Source: Rhodothermia bacterium (GTDB lineage Bacteria; Bacteroidota; Rhodothermia; Balneolales; Balneolaceae). Taken from it: a DNA stretch of 64,000 bases. Below, piece by piece: positions 15,739 to 25,765 of this stretch (position 1 is its first letter; each line of letters begins with the position of its first letter). Under the pieces are notes generated by a model. That model made no database searches. It saw only the letters and a list, made by a program, of their open reading frames with translations, and was not told the DNA's origin. The stretch covers positions 310,001 through 374,000 of the forward strand of contig JAUICM010000003.1 in assembly GCA_030427885.1 (NCBI GenBank). The letters run 5' to 3'. The translations under genes were made by a program, and so were the position numbers.

Positions 15739-15868
15739 TCCTCCCTTGAGGGAGGTGAGGTTTTCCGCTTGCGGGAAAATCGGAGGGTGTTCGTTGGGGC
15801 TTTTGCTTTGTTATCATACCGCACACCCCTCCCCCGCATCCGCGGGTACTCCCCTCAAGGGGAGACTT
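15739..15868. repeat. Dispersed repeat copy 2
   Basis: Begins directly after the stop codon of the DUF6263-like gene. It contains the palindromes CCTCCCTTGAGGGAGG, TTTTCCGCTTGCGGGAAAA and CTCCCCTCAAGGGGAG. Its last 115 bp match copy 1 at 109 positions. A remnant TCCTCCCTTGAGGG recurs at about 16011-16024. Confidence 0.8.
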
Positions 15869-15974
15869 ACCCCAAATCTTTTCAGTCTGTGACTTAAAAG
15901 AAGAAGCTCCCGAAGTCTCCAGACTTCCATACCAGTGACCATGTAGTAATTAATCACAGGAATTTAATTCGTTA

Positions 15975-15999
15975 GATTTCTCACTCCGCTCGAAATGAC
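15975..15999. repeat. REP-like fragment beside a third partial repeat
   Basis: GATTTCTCACTCCGCTCGAAATGAC is a short dispersed sequence I recognise from many Bacteroidota and Chlorobi genomes; on the minus strand its spurious translation is CHFERSEKS. It is a single partial copy, with no T-run, next to a remnant of the 15739-15868 repeat. The rest of 15869-16031 shows nothing. Confidence 0.5.
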
Positions 16000-16031
16000 A
16001 AAAGAAAATGTCCTCCCTTGAGGGCATAAAT

Positions 16032-17849
16032 TTAATTTCCGTAGTACAATATTCCTCCACCACGGGTACCGGAGAGGAATTCGGGAATGCCATCGTCATT
16101 GAGGTCGGCGAAGTAGGGACTGCCAAGCTGGGTGAATTTGACCTCAAAGGGGAATTCAGCTTCCACGAAGTTGGGCACTTCAGCAGTCCCGTCATTCCTG
16201 AAATACTTGTAGCCGTCGATCTTACTGCCGAGGAAGAGGTCCTGATCCCCATCGCCATCCCAATCGGTGAGTGCAGGGGCGCTTCGGTGGCGAACTTCGA
16301 TACCGGCAAAGGCATCTTTTTCTAACTCAAATACGGGAGAATCAATACCTCCTGTATTCCGGTACAACGCAATTTCACCTCCAGACTGACCTGCGATCAG
16401 ATCCAGGTCACCGTCGTTATCAATATCTGTTAAAGTGGGAACTACATTGCTTCCGCGGTCCAGCTCAGCAATCACTTCATTCACCAACTCAAATCCATTT
16501 CCGGTGTTTCGGTAGTAGGCCATCTTGCCTTTCCAGCTTCCCAGGATCATATCGGCCAGGCCGTCGTTATTAAGGTCGGCCAGTGCCGGAGCAAAGTGAT
16601 AGGCTTTAGGAAGATCAAGTGTGCCTGTTAAATGAAATTCGGGTGCTGTAGAAGTTCCTTTATTCTCATAGCGATATACTACCGATGTCTTACTGGCACT
16701 CGGGTCGATCTTATTTGCAAGTAGCAGGTCTAAATCTCCATCTCCGTCCAGATCTCCCGTTGATAGAATACTTTCATCACCGGCGTCCAGCATGGTCAGG
16801 AATTGCCTTGTGGTTAAGTGAAAGTCATTATCCTTCTGCTCGAAGAAATAGAAATTCTCTGATGTGGTTTCATTGGTATTATACGCTCCGCCGAGAACCC
16901 CCAGAAACAGATCCATATCTCCATCATTTTCCCAGTCCACCAGGCTCGGTACGTTATAGCCACTTGTCATAACGGGGTTGGAACGTGGAAATGAGATCGG
17001 CTCTCCTACGAACTGCGGGTTGGAACAACTTCCCCTGTTTTCAAGCAACAGAATACTTGGCTCAAAAAAATCACCCCAGAAAATATCCTGGTCCCCATCA
17101 CTGTCGATATCCATGAAAGCCATGGTATTTGCACCGTGCATGGTTCCGAACTGCTTCACGATCTCAATATTCTGAAACCGTGAGGTCACAAGCTCAAATT
17201 GCGGTATTTCATTTTCATCCCTTCCTTTTGATTCATACCGGGCAAGGGTTCCATCCAGGCTACCGATGAACAGATCCAGCTTTCCATCACAATCGATGTC
17301 TGTGACATTGGGAATATTCTGGCGGTCTGAGAATATGGGTGTTCCATTGATATCCCGAAGGGAATCTGCCGCCAATACGAAATTCGCTTCCTCTTTGGTT
17401 CCTTCATTCCGGTAATAACGGATGTAGCTATAGGGTTGTTCCGCAAGCAGATCGAGGTCGCCGTCCTGATCCATATCCACAAAACGGAACCACTCACCGA
17501 TATCGAGATCCTTGTACTTGTTTGTTTTCCATTCGAGTGGAGCTTCCGTTCCCGGAGCTGTGTTCTCGAAGAACATTAGGTCTTCCGAATTCTCCTGAAG
17601 AAACAGATCGGGGTCGCCATCATTATCGATATCTGCAAATACCGGGCGCGGAGTATTGAATCCGCCCATAAACGGATACGTGATCTTATTTCCCTGATCA
17701 TCAAAAAAAGGAAAAGGATTAACCTGTTGATAATAGTGTAAAGAACTCGACTCACCTTCTTTTACGAAACCCGAAGAAGTACAAGCAGAGGTGGTCAGCC
17801 CCGCAATCAGAACAACTGTCAGGGTCTTTAATAATCGGTTTTCAATCAT
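16032..17849 (-). CDS. FG-GAP/VCBS-repeat lipoprotein, 605 aa
   Basis: A surface or periplasmic lipoprotein with lipobox TSAC at Cys23. The rest is a run of about eight to nine repeats with the calcium-binding pattern DxDxDGDxD: DIDNDGDPDLF, DMDQDGDLDLL, DIDCDGKLDLF, DIDSDGDQDIF, DLDGDGDLDLL, DIDNDGDLDLI, DWDGDGDQDLF, DLNDDGIPEF. These FG-GAP/VCBS repeats form a calcium-stabilised beta-propeller like integrin alpha chains. The role, likely binding or adhesion, is not defined for the family. It lies 23 bp behind the YVTN-type propeller gene and is probably in one transcript with it. Confidence 0.85.
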   Translation of the reverse strand: MIENRLLKTLTVVLIAGLTTSACTSSGFVKEGESSSLHYYQQVNPFPFFDDQGNKITYPFMGGFNTPRPVFADIDNDGDPDLFLQENSEDLMFFENTAPGTEAPLEWKTNKYKDLDIGEWFRFVDMDQDGDLDLLAEQPYSYIRYYRNEGTKEEANFVLAADSLRDINGTPIFSDRQNIPNVTDIDCDGKLDLFIGSLDGTLARYESKGRDENEIPQFELVTSRFQNIEIVKQFGTMHGANTMAFMDIDSDGDQDIFWGDFFEPSILLLENRGSCSNPQFVGEPISFPRSNPVMTSGYNVPSLVDWENDGDMDLFLGVLGGAYNTNETTSENFYFFEQKDNDFHLTTRQFLTMLDAGDESILSTGDLDGDGDLDLLLANKIDPSASKTSVVYRYENKGTSTAPEFHLTGTLDLPKAYHFAPALADLNNDGLADMILGSWKGKMAYYRNTGNGFELVNEVIAELDRGSNVVPTLTDIDNDGDLDLIAGQSGGEIALYRNTGGIDSPVFELEKDAFAGIEVRHRSAPALTDWDGDGDQDLFLGSKIDGYKYFRNDGTAEVPNFVEAEFPFEVKFTQLGSPYFADLNDDGIPEFLSGTRGGGILYYGN

Positions 17850-17872
17850 GAATGGCTGAACTATATTCTGAT

Positions 17873-18922
17873 CTATTGTACATTGGTACCTAATCCGGTT
17901 GGATTCATTCCTATCTCCAGTACTTTCACGATCTCTCGTGTCTTCGTATCGATAATAACCAGCGTACCCGGCTTACCATGCGATGAATGATCATTCATAT
18001 CACTCATCTTCATATTGTTGTTGGAGATGTATAGATATTTTCCATCCGCTGACAATCCTGCACCATGTGGCTGAGCCAGGCCTTTTCCTTCAATTACAGC
18101 ATCTACTTTTTTAGCTTCCATATCCACCACAGTAACTGAATTCGCACCCTTGTTGGCAAAATATACATACATTCCATCAGCGGAATACACCGGATGCCAG
18201 GGTTCAGCATTCACACTGATCGTTTCAGTTAATTGAGGACTGGCCGGATCGGTGATATCAAATACCAGTAATTTTCCGGTTACCTGTCCGGTGGCAACCA
18301 TGGTTTTTTTATCGGGTGAGATCGCAAAATTCACGATCACGTTATTCATACCATCCAGATCTTTAAGGTCGAGTTCCTCCGTTTCAGTGTTCACCGAAAG
18401 AAACTGATTGGAAGACAAACTAGCTATAAAAACCCAATTTGTTTCCGGGATAGTGGCTATCGCGTGTGGTCTGCCAAAGAAAAGATCAACTTCCTGCAAT
18501 AACTCCATATCAGAGCGCCGGATGATACCGAAGCTTTGAGGTGGGTTCACTGCACTCATGGATCTGCCTACATACAACAGATCTGAATTTGGATCCATGG
18601 TCATAAGGCCTGGTACTTCAAACTCAGTAGATGCAACCAATTCATTATCGCGATTGAATTTAAGCACTTTATTCTCTCCTATCATTGTGATATACCAGAA
18701 TGATCCGTCTGGTTCTGCAATAGCATAATGTGGCTTCGCATTTGCTGAAAAGCCCAGCTTCTTTAGATCTACCGTAGCAGTTATCTCATTCGTTTTTGTG
18801 CTTATTATCGATACTGTAGCCGATCCCTGATTACATACATAGATGTTCTGCGTTTGTCCATATCCCTCACCAGAAATGATGGTAAGTAGAAGGGTCAGAC
18901 ATGCGATCAATAAAGCTCTCAT
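17873..18922 (-). CDS. YVTN/YncE-type beta-propeller protein, secreted
   Basis: The product is 349 residues from the ATG at 18922, which opens a signal peptide (MRALLIACLTLLLTII, ending GYGQ); 18 extra codons upstream are ignored. Repeats of the YVTN type are seen: IYVCNQGSATVSII near the start, VYFANKGANSVTVVDM and LYISNNNMKMSD later. This is a seven-bladed propeller of the kind found in exported surface proteins, and in dehydrogenase-like proteins without a known catalyst. The stretch MNDHSSHGKPG is His-rich and might bind metal. It comes after the terminator of the choice-of-anchor B gene, so it has its own promoter. Confidence 0.8.
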   Translation of the reverse strand: MRALLIACLTLLLTIISGEGYGQTQNIYVCNQGSATVSIISTKTNEITATVDLKKLGFSANAKPHYAIAEPDGSFWYITMIGENKVLKFNRDNELVASTEFEVPGLMTMDPNSDLLYVGRSMSAVNPPQSFGIIRRSDMELLQEVDLFFGRPHAIATIPETNWVFIASLSSNQFLSVNTETEELDLKDLDGMNNVIVNFAISPDKKTMVATGQVTGKLLVFDITDPASPQLTETISVNAEPWHPVYSADGMYVYFANKGANSVTVVDMEAKKVDAVIEGKGLAQPHGAGLSADGKYLYISNNNMKMSDMNDHSSHGKPGTLVIIDTKTREIVKVLEIGMNPTGLGTNVQ

Positions 18923-18951
18923 AATGATAGTATTCGGTTTTATTACAAAAA

Positions 18952-19001
18952 AAAGGCAGCTTAATGCCCCTCTCAAAGAAAGGGTACATACAGCTGCCTT
19001 T
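18952..19001 (-). terminator. Rho-independent terminator after the choice-of-anchor B gene
   Basis: On the minus strand AAAGGCAGCT (19001-18992) and AGCTGCCTTT (18961-18952) form a perfect 10-bp stem around a 30-nt loop, followed by a run of T. It starts 8 bp past the stop codon at 19009. Confidence 0.8.
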
Positions 19002-19008
19002 GTTCAAT

Positions 19009-21387
19009 TTATTGGTTGATGGCTTCTTCGTTTGTTTCCAGAACGAACATGCCTTCACGACCACTGGTCATTACAACCACTCCGCTTTTGAAGAACGGGT
19101 AGTTACTCCAAGTACCTGCAAATCCAGGTGCATCCTCAGTGAATGGGTTAGTATCGAATTCCCCAACTTTCTTTGGATTCGCGGCATCGCTTACATCGAT
19201 CACCTGAAGACCACTCACATAATTTGATTGGTACATCTTATCACCTTTGATATACAGGTTGTGATCAGATGAAGGAATATCGATGAAGAATTCTTTCAGC
19301 AATTGTGGATCATCCAGATCGGTTACGTCCCAAACCATTGTACGGGTACGCTCCACGCTTCCCATCAGCTCATCGAGCTCATCATTCTGGAAGAAGTAGC
19401 GATGATCCTCAGTCAGCCATCCCTGGTGAACATATCCGTAATCAGGATAAGAAGCGGTCGAAAGAGCAACCGGATTTTTCTTATCGGTTACATCTGCAAT
19501 ACTTACTGCGGTTTCATTAGCACCGAAGCAGATCTCACTTCCCTGGTGCTCTGCATCCGGACCCTGATAGATCACACACTGAGCATCATGAGAATACCCT
19601 GTTCCTGAACGGCCTGTTGATGGGTCGGAGAAACATCCTTCAAAAACCGGGTTTGCCGGATCCTGAATATTGACCATGTGAAGTCCGCCACCACATGTCA
19701 TTCCTCCACCGCTGCTACCAACGATATAAGCATATCCGGTTTCTTCATTAATAACCACGTTATGTGCACTGTGGATATTCTTGTACATCGCAGTTGCTTC
19801 AAGCTGGAGTGGCTCCCCTTTGAAGGTTTTCAGGATGCTGAGATCCAGAACCTGCATGCCATGCTCACCTGCACCATCGGCTACAATATAAGCGTGATCT
19901 TTATACGTTTTGATATCCCGCCATACATTTGCGCGAGAACCTTCTGTCATTGGAAGGTTAGCTACATAAACCGGGTTTGATGGATTACTTACATCAACAA
20001 ATGAAGTGCCTTCGTTACGTCCAACGATCGCATATTCTTTACCGGTTTGAGGATCAGTCCAGCCCCAGATATCGTTCAGGCGAACACCACGTTCTCCACC
20101 CATTTCGCTGATAGGAAGAAATGAGATGAGATCAACATTTGAACATCCGAACTGGTCAGCTTTTCCTTCTTTACATTGTACTTTATCACCAGTGATTGCT
20201 TTCAGATCGTCACCACCAGTACCGATGATCACTTTATCTGCTTTCCAGCCTGAGCCGGATTTTGTCATGATAACTGCAGAACCTGCACCATAATCGTCAC
20301 CGGTCATACCTACAACTGCAGTAGCCCCTTCAACAGCCAGTGAACCTGAGAAAGAATCTCCTGATTCCTGGTCAGCTGCAGCAAGCTTAGTTGAGCCTGA
20401 CCATGAGCCATCTTCGCCCATCTGGAATTGATAGATCATTCCTTTTGATCCATCTGCACCTGGTGTGCCTACCCAAAGCTCTGAACCTGCCACTGCAATA
20501 GAAGAACCGAACATGTATCGTGTTTGTCCGTCAAATGCGGATAGTGTGCCATCCTGATGCCACTCCCCATCTTCTTTTCCAAATACAAACACATTACCAG
20601 TTGCAAAACCAGTACGTGGAGCACCAACAAAGATCTTGTCACCATGAATGGCTAATGTTGAACCAAACTGGCTTCTTTCATCTGCCTGCTGGCTACTTAA
20701 AGTACCTGAGAAGCTCCAGTCATTTCCTTCTTTATTAAATACATATACTGCACTTCCGCTTCTGGAACCTGCAGTAACAGCAAGTGTAGAACCTTCTGCC
20801 GCCATCACTGCACCAAAACCAGAGTTGGCTGTATCAGGGTTTGCGATCGTAGTTAACAGAGACCACTTACCCCTGTTTGAGCGCTGATATACCATCACAG
20901 AACCAGCTCCACCTGCATGAACAGGTGCTCCTACAAACGCAAGATTTCCACTAAGAGCTACACTCGTACCAAACATACTTGCTGCAGTGTCACCTTCAAT
21001 GGATAGGTGTGCAGATTCAACCCATTTTGAACCAGATCGTTCAAATACATACGCTGCTCCATATCTTGAATTAGCAGAAGAGGCACCCACAAGTACCCGA
21101 TTGCCATCAGCTGAAAGTGATGCGCCAAAATTATCTCCAATGGAACCATCGGATGCCTTCAGGCGGCTTTTTTGTTCCCAGTTGGAACCAGACTTAGAAA
21201 ATACATACACGGCACCAGGCTCGTGAAAATTTGAAGGCTCTCCTATAAATACATTACCTCCGGCAATATCAACGGCACGGGCAAATCCCTGCATTGATCC
21301 CATTTCCCCATCTGCTGTTGACTGTGCGTTCAACACCGCAAAGGGAACTATTAATAGTATTAAACTCAAAAGTGATAGTCGTTTCAT
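19009..21387 (-). CDS. Choice-of-anchor B family protein with N-terminal FG-GAP propeller, secreted
   Basis: The 792-residue product starts at the ATG at 21387 (MKRLSLLSLILLIVPF, cut after LNAQ); 23 upstream codons are not signal-like. Residues about 25-370 are seven similar repeats with the pattern GDNFGASLSADGNRVLVGA, FGTSVALSGNLAFVGAP and FGSTLAIHGDKIFVGAP, an FG-GAP-type propeller. Residues about 400-790 match the choice-of-anchor B domain family: GVRLNDIWGWTDPQTGKEYA, FVDVSNPSNPVYVANL, HSAHNVVINEETGYAYIVG, SHDAQCVIYQGPD, with LVIVD-type repeats. Such proteins are surface-exposed in marine Bacteroidota and have no proven function. Followed by a strong terminator. Confidence 0.85.
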   Translation of the reverse strand: MKRLSLLSLILLIVPFAVLNAQSTADGEMGSMQGFARAVDIAGGNVFIGEPSNFHEPGAVYVFSKSGSNWEQKSRLKASDGSIGDNFGASLSADGNRVLVGASSANSRYGAAYVFERSGSKWVESAHLSIEGDTAASMFGTSVALSGNLAFVGAPVHAGGAGSVMVYQRSNRGKWSLLTTIANPDTANSGFGAVMAAEGSTLAVTAGSRSGSAVYVFNKEGNDWSFSGTLSSQQADERSQFGSTLAIHGDKIFVGAPRTGFATGNVFVFGKEDGEWHQDGTLSAFDGQTRYMFGSSIAVAGSELWVGTPGADGSKGMIYQFQMGEDGSWSGSTKLAAADQESGDSFSGSLAVEGATAVVGMTGDDYGAGSAVIMTKSGSGWKADKVIIGTGGDDLKAITGDKVQCKEGKADQFGCSNVDLISFLPISEMGGERGVRLNDIWGWTDPQTGKEYAIVGRNEGTSFVDVSNPSNPVYVANLPMTEGSRANVWRDIKTYKDHAYIVADGAGEHGMQVLDLSILKTFKGEPLQLEATAMYKNIHSAHNVVINEETGYAYIVGSSGGGMTCGGGLHMVNIQDPANPVFEGCFSDPSTGRSGTGYSHDAQCVIYQGPDAEHQGSEICFGANETAVSIADVTDKKNPVALSTASYPDYGYVHQGWLTEDHRYFFQNDELDELMGSVERTRTMVWDVTDLDDPQLLKEFFIDIPSSDHNLYIKGDKMYQSNYVSGLQVIDVSDAANPKKVGEFDTNPFTEDAPGFAGTWSNYPFFKSGVVVMTSGREGMFVLETNEEAINQ

Positions 21388-22604
<1,217 letters not shown>

Positions 22605-22677
22605 ACTGATATTTATACCATAAAGAATCAAACATCGCTCGATATTCATTACTTAATAACACCAACCCAAAGCTATT

Positions 22678-23991
22678 ATGAAAAAGCTGATCCTAATGCC
22701 ACTTATGCTGATAGTATCAATAAACATGCTATCAGCCCAAAACCCTCTGATCACTGATCAATTTACAGCCGACCCTACTGCACGGGTATTTGAAGGAAAA
22801 GTATATGTATATCCCTCTCATGATGTAAATTGTGATACTGGCTGGTTTTGCATGAAAGACTATCATGTATTTTCATCCGAAGACCTTGTCAACTGGACCG
22901 ATCACGGGGTAATTGTAGATCAGGAAGAAGTGGCCTGGGTAAATAGCGATGCAAATGCTATGTGGGCACCGGATGCTCATTTCAAGAATGGAACATATTA
23001 TTTTTATTTCCCTGCCATCGCAGATACCAATTCTGGTATTCGGGGTTTTGCAATTGGTGCAGCAACTTCGAAAACACCGTACGGGCCATTCACGCCCGAG
23101 GAAATGCCCATCAAGGGAGTTTCAGGAATCGACCCAAATGTATTTACTGATCATGACGGACAAACGTATTTATATTGGTCAGGCAGAGGTATTCATGGTG
23201 CAAAACTTGGTGATGATATGCTTCACATCACCACCGAACCTAAACGCCTCGATACTGATCATCCACAGGAAGGACTACGTGAAGGTCCCTTCATGTTTGA
23301 ACGAGATGGGATTTACTATCTGACTTATCCTCGTGTGGTTGAAAAAACGGAAGCCCTGGTTTATTCAACTGGTGATAATCCACTGGGCCCTTTTGAATAC
23401 AAAGGCATTTTCATGGATGAACATCCATCCGGCTGCTGGACCAATCATCATTCTATTGTTAATTACAAAGGGCAATGGTATTTGTTTTACCACCATAATG
23501 ACCTCTCACCTGATTTCGACAAAAATCGTTCTATCATGGCGGACAAGTTGTTCTTCAATGAAGACGGAAGCATTCAAAAGGTTGTATCAACGCATCGTGG
23601 AGTGGGTATTTCTAAAGCCTCTGATAAAATTCAGATTGATCGCTATAGTGACATCAGCGAATCCGGAACAAGCATAGCTTTCAATGATACTTCTGATACC
23701 TTTGCGGGATGGAAAACTCAGTTTTCCAACAATAATGCCTGGGTGAGCTATAATGATGTACAATTCGATTCAGCTCCAAAAAGTATCCGCATAAAAGTTC
23801 TGTCGAAATCAGGTGCTACTTTTAAAATTGAAACGATGGATGGAAAATCATCAGAAATAAAGATTCCTTCCACTTCAGCCTGGAAAGAAGTTTCTGTTCC
23901 TGTATCCGGACTAAGTGCAGGATTGAAAGACCTTAAACTGAGTCTTATCGCCGGAAATAATGTTGAAATAGACTGGGTACAGTTTAAATAA
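22678..23991 (+). CDS. GH43 enzyme with C-terminal CBM6-like module, secreted
   Basis: The product has 437 residues with signal peptide 1-20 (ending MLSA). The GH43 propeller spans about 25-310, with likely catalytic residues Asp32 (TADPTAR), Asp152 (GIDPNVFTD) and Glu202 (LREGPFMF). Residues about 325-437 look like a CBM6-type sandwich, ending in EIDWVQFK. Expected to be a beta-xylosidase, arabinofuranosidase or arabinoxylan arabinofuranohydrolase acting in the periplasm or outside. It follows the CE1 esterase and precedes a hairpin at 24009-24035. Close relatives act on arabinoxylan, but this is inference. Confidence 0.9.
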   Translation: MKKLILMPLMLIVSINMLSAQNPLITDQFTADPTARVFEGKVYVYPSHDVNCDTGWFCMKDYHVFSSEDLVNWTDHGVIVDQEEVAWVNSDANAMWAPDAHFKNGTYYFYFPAIADTNSGIRGFAIGAATSKTPYGPFTPEEMPIKGVSGIDPNVFTDHDGQTYLYWSGRGIHGAKLGDDMLHITTEPKRLDTDHPQEGLREGPFMFERDGIYYLTYPRVVEKTEALVYSTGDNPLGPFEYKGIFMDEHPSGCWTNHHSIVNYKGQWYLFYHHNDLSPDFDKNRSIMADKLFFNEDGSIQKVVSTHRGVGISKASDKIQIDRYSDISESGTSIAFNDTSDTFAGWKTQFSNNNAWVSYNDVQFDSAPKSIRIKVLSKSGATFKIETMDGKSSEIKIPSTSAWKEVSVPVSGLSAGLKDLKLSLIAGNNVEIDWVQFK

Positions 23992-24008
23992 ACTAATTAC
24001 TGAATTAT

Positions 24009-24035
24009 GAGATGTCTCACTTAGTTTGACATCTC
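24009..24035 (+). terminator. Possible terminator after the GH43-CBM6 gene
   Basis: GAGATGTC and GACATCTC form a perfect 8-bp stem around an 11-nt loop, 18 bp past the stop codon. The T-run after it is weak (GTGATTTTAC), so termination may be partial. Confidence 0.45.
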
Positions 24036-24171
24036 GTGATTTTACTTCTTCTTAAAATTCTCCCAATTTTCGTCGATTTTTCTGAAGACATGCTTAGATA
24101 ATGACTGGCTTCCATTGTCTATGAATCCTGAAGTTATCCCCCTCAACTCAATAATCCATTAATCTTATTTG

Positions 24172-25752
24172 ATGAAGAATTTTTTCACCGTCGTACTAAG
24201 CATATTTTGTTTATCAACCATTCTGCCTTTTAATTCTGCTTCTGCCCAGGATAGCCTTTCGATCGATCTGGTGGACAATTATAATGATTGGGGCTGGAAT
24301 ACCTGGGTCATGAAAAATGACCTGATCACCCTTTCAACTGTTCCTGCCATTGGCGCCCGCATTATGCAATATGATCTGGGGGATCATCCATCTATGTTCA
24401 TCAATGAGGACGAGTTTGGTAATACCTATACTCCGGGACCCAGCTTCACTTTTCATAATTTCGGGGGATTCAAAAACTGGCCTGCACCCCAGGAACGCTG
24501 GAACTGGCCTCCGCCTCCAAGCCTCGACTTTGGCGCATATGAATCAACTGCCGATACCTCCGCTGATTCCGTAAGCCTGGTGGTAACAAGTCCGGTGGAA
24601 CAATGGCTGACACCCGACCTTCAATTCAGCAGAAGAACCACCATGTTTAAGAATACGAGTCGTGTAAAAATTGAACAAACCATCATCAATCATGGCGATG
24701 CACCTCAAAGCTGGAGCGTTTGGGATGTAACCCAACAAATAACAAATCACCCTGGTGAAACTGACTTTGAGAACTTCTGGGTTTATTTTCCTATTAACCC
24801 TGATAGCCGCTACGGCAATTCCGGGGTTAGAAAAGACGGAAACTCTGATGCCTGGGTTGGTGAAGTTGCCCCGGGAGTCTATGGCGTTCAGTACCGCCCC
24901 GACAGTAAAAAGATCTTCGCGGATTCTCATATTGGCTGGATTAGTTATGTGGATGAACGCGATGGCTATGTGTATGTCAAAACCTTCGATATTGATGAAG
25001 AAGCAGAATACCCAGACCAGGGAGCACGGGTAGAAGTCTGGGTTCAGAATTCCCCTTACTATCTCGAAACCGAAGTCGTAAGTCCCATTGTTGAGCTTTC
25101 CCCGGAAGGAGGAAATTATACCTTCACCGAAAACTGGTGGGCGGCTAAAATTTCCGAAGGGCCGGTTCTTTCTGTAACGGATGCGGGGGTTGTGACTACA
25201 TTCGAATACCAGGATACAGACCGGTTAATCGGCTCATTTGGAGTCTTTTACAATGGCTTCGCAAGTCTTCAGTTTATGAACAGTTCAGGAGAACTCATCA
25301 GTGAAACGGAAGGGACCGAAGTTACTCCAACCGAAGCATACCATTTTGATATTCCCTTTTCTTATCCGGAAGAAGCCGACACTGTAAAGGTTGTCCTGCG
25401 TGATCTGGCCCAAAACCTGATTGGCACCTTAGCCGCTGAATCTATTGTAAGCCTGACCACTTCCAGTGAACAGGAATTTTCCATACCCGATAAAATGCAA
25501 CTCGCTCAAAACTATCCAAACCCCTTCAACCCTTCTACAGTGATCAGTTACCAGTTGGCAGAGAACAGCCAGGTTGAGCTTAAAGTGTTTGATATGACTG
25601 GAAGAGAGATCGCAGTACTTGTGGATGCATTTAAAAATGCCGGAACTCATCAGGTTACTTTTGATGCTGCTGGATTAGCTTCAGGTATTTATATCTACCA
25701 GATCAGGGCAGGAGATTTCTTTCAATCCAGAAAGATGCTGCTTGTTAAATGA
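24172..25752 (+). CDS. Secreted DUF4380-like (mutarotase-fold) protein with T9SS sorting domain
   Basis: The start is set at the ATG at 24172 (the preceding in-frame TTG is less likely). Of 526 residues, about 1-26 are a signal peptide (ending ASAQ). The region to about 330 is a beta-rich domain with WNTWVMKNDLITLSTVP, IGARIMQYDLG, FGGFKNWPAPQ and NWPPPPSLDFG, which recalls DUF4380, related in fold to aldose mutarotases. The C-terminus (about 440-526) is a T9SS type A domain with NYPNPFNPST and MTGREIAVL. The enzyme or binding function is unknown; sugar binding is suggested by fold and place beside xylan enzymes. It is 180 bp after the GH43 gene and convergent with the NHL-repeat gene. Confidence 0.7.
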   Translation: MKNFFTVVLSIFCLSTILPFNSASAQDSLSIDLVDNYNDWGWNTWVMKNDLITLSTVPAIGARIMQYDLGDHPSMFINEDEFGNTYTPGPSFTFHNFGGFKNWPAPQERWNWPPPPSLDFGAYESTADTSADSVSLVVTSPVEQWLTPDLQFSRRTTMFKNTSRVKIEQTIINHGDAPQSWSVWDVTQQITNHPGETDFENFWVYFPINPDSRYGNSGVRKDGNSDAWVGEVAPGVYGVQYRPDSKKIFADSHIGWISYVDERDGYVYVKTFDIDEEAEYPDQGARVEVWVQNSPYYLETEVVSPIVELSPEGGNYTFTENWWAAKISEGPVLSVTDAGVVTTFEYQDTDRLIGSFGVFYNGFASLQFMNSSGELISETEGTEVTPTEAYHFDIPFSYPEEADTVKVVLRDLAQNLIGTLAAESIVSLTTSSEQEFSIPDKMQLAQNYPNPFNPSTVISYQLAENSQVELKVFDMTGREIAVLVDAFKNAGTHQVTFDAAGLASGIYIYQIRAGDFFQSRKMLLVK

Positions 25753-25765
25753 GGATACTGCCCAA

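Noticed and set aside
15441-16315. Minus-strand frames of 132 and 121 aa around 15.4-16.3 kb
   Set aside because: The first is antisense to the DUF6263-like gene plus repeat copy 2; the second is a frame-shifted shadow of the FG-GAP gene ending in the CHFERSEKS repeat translation.
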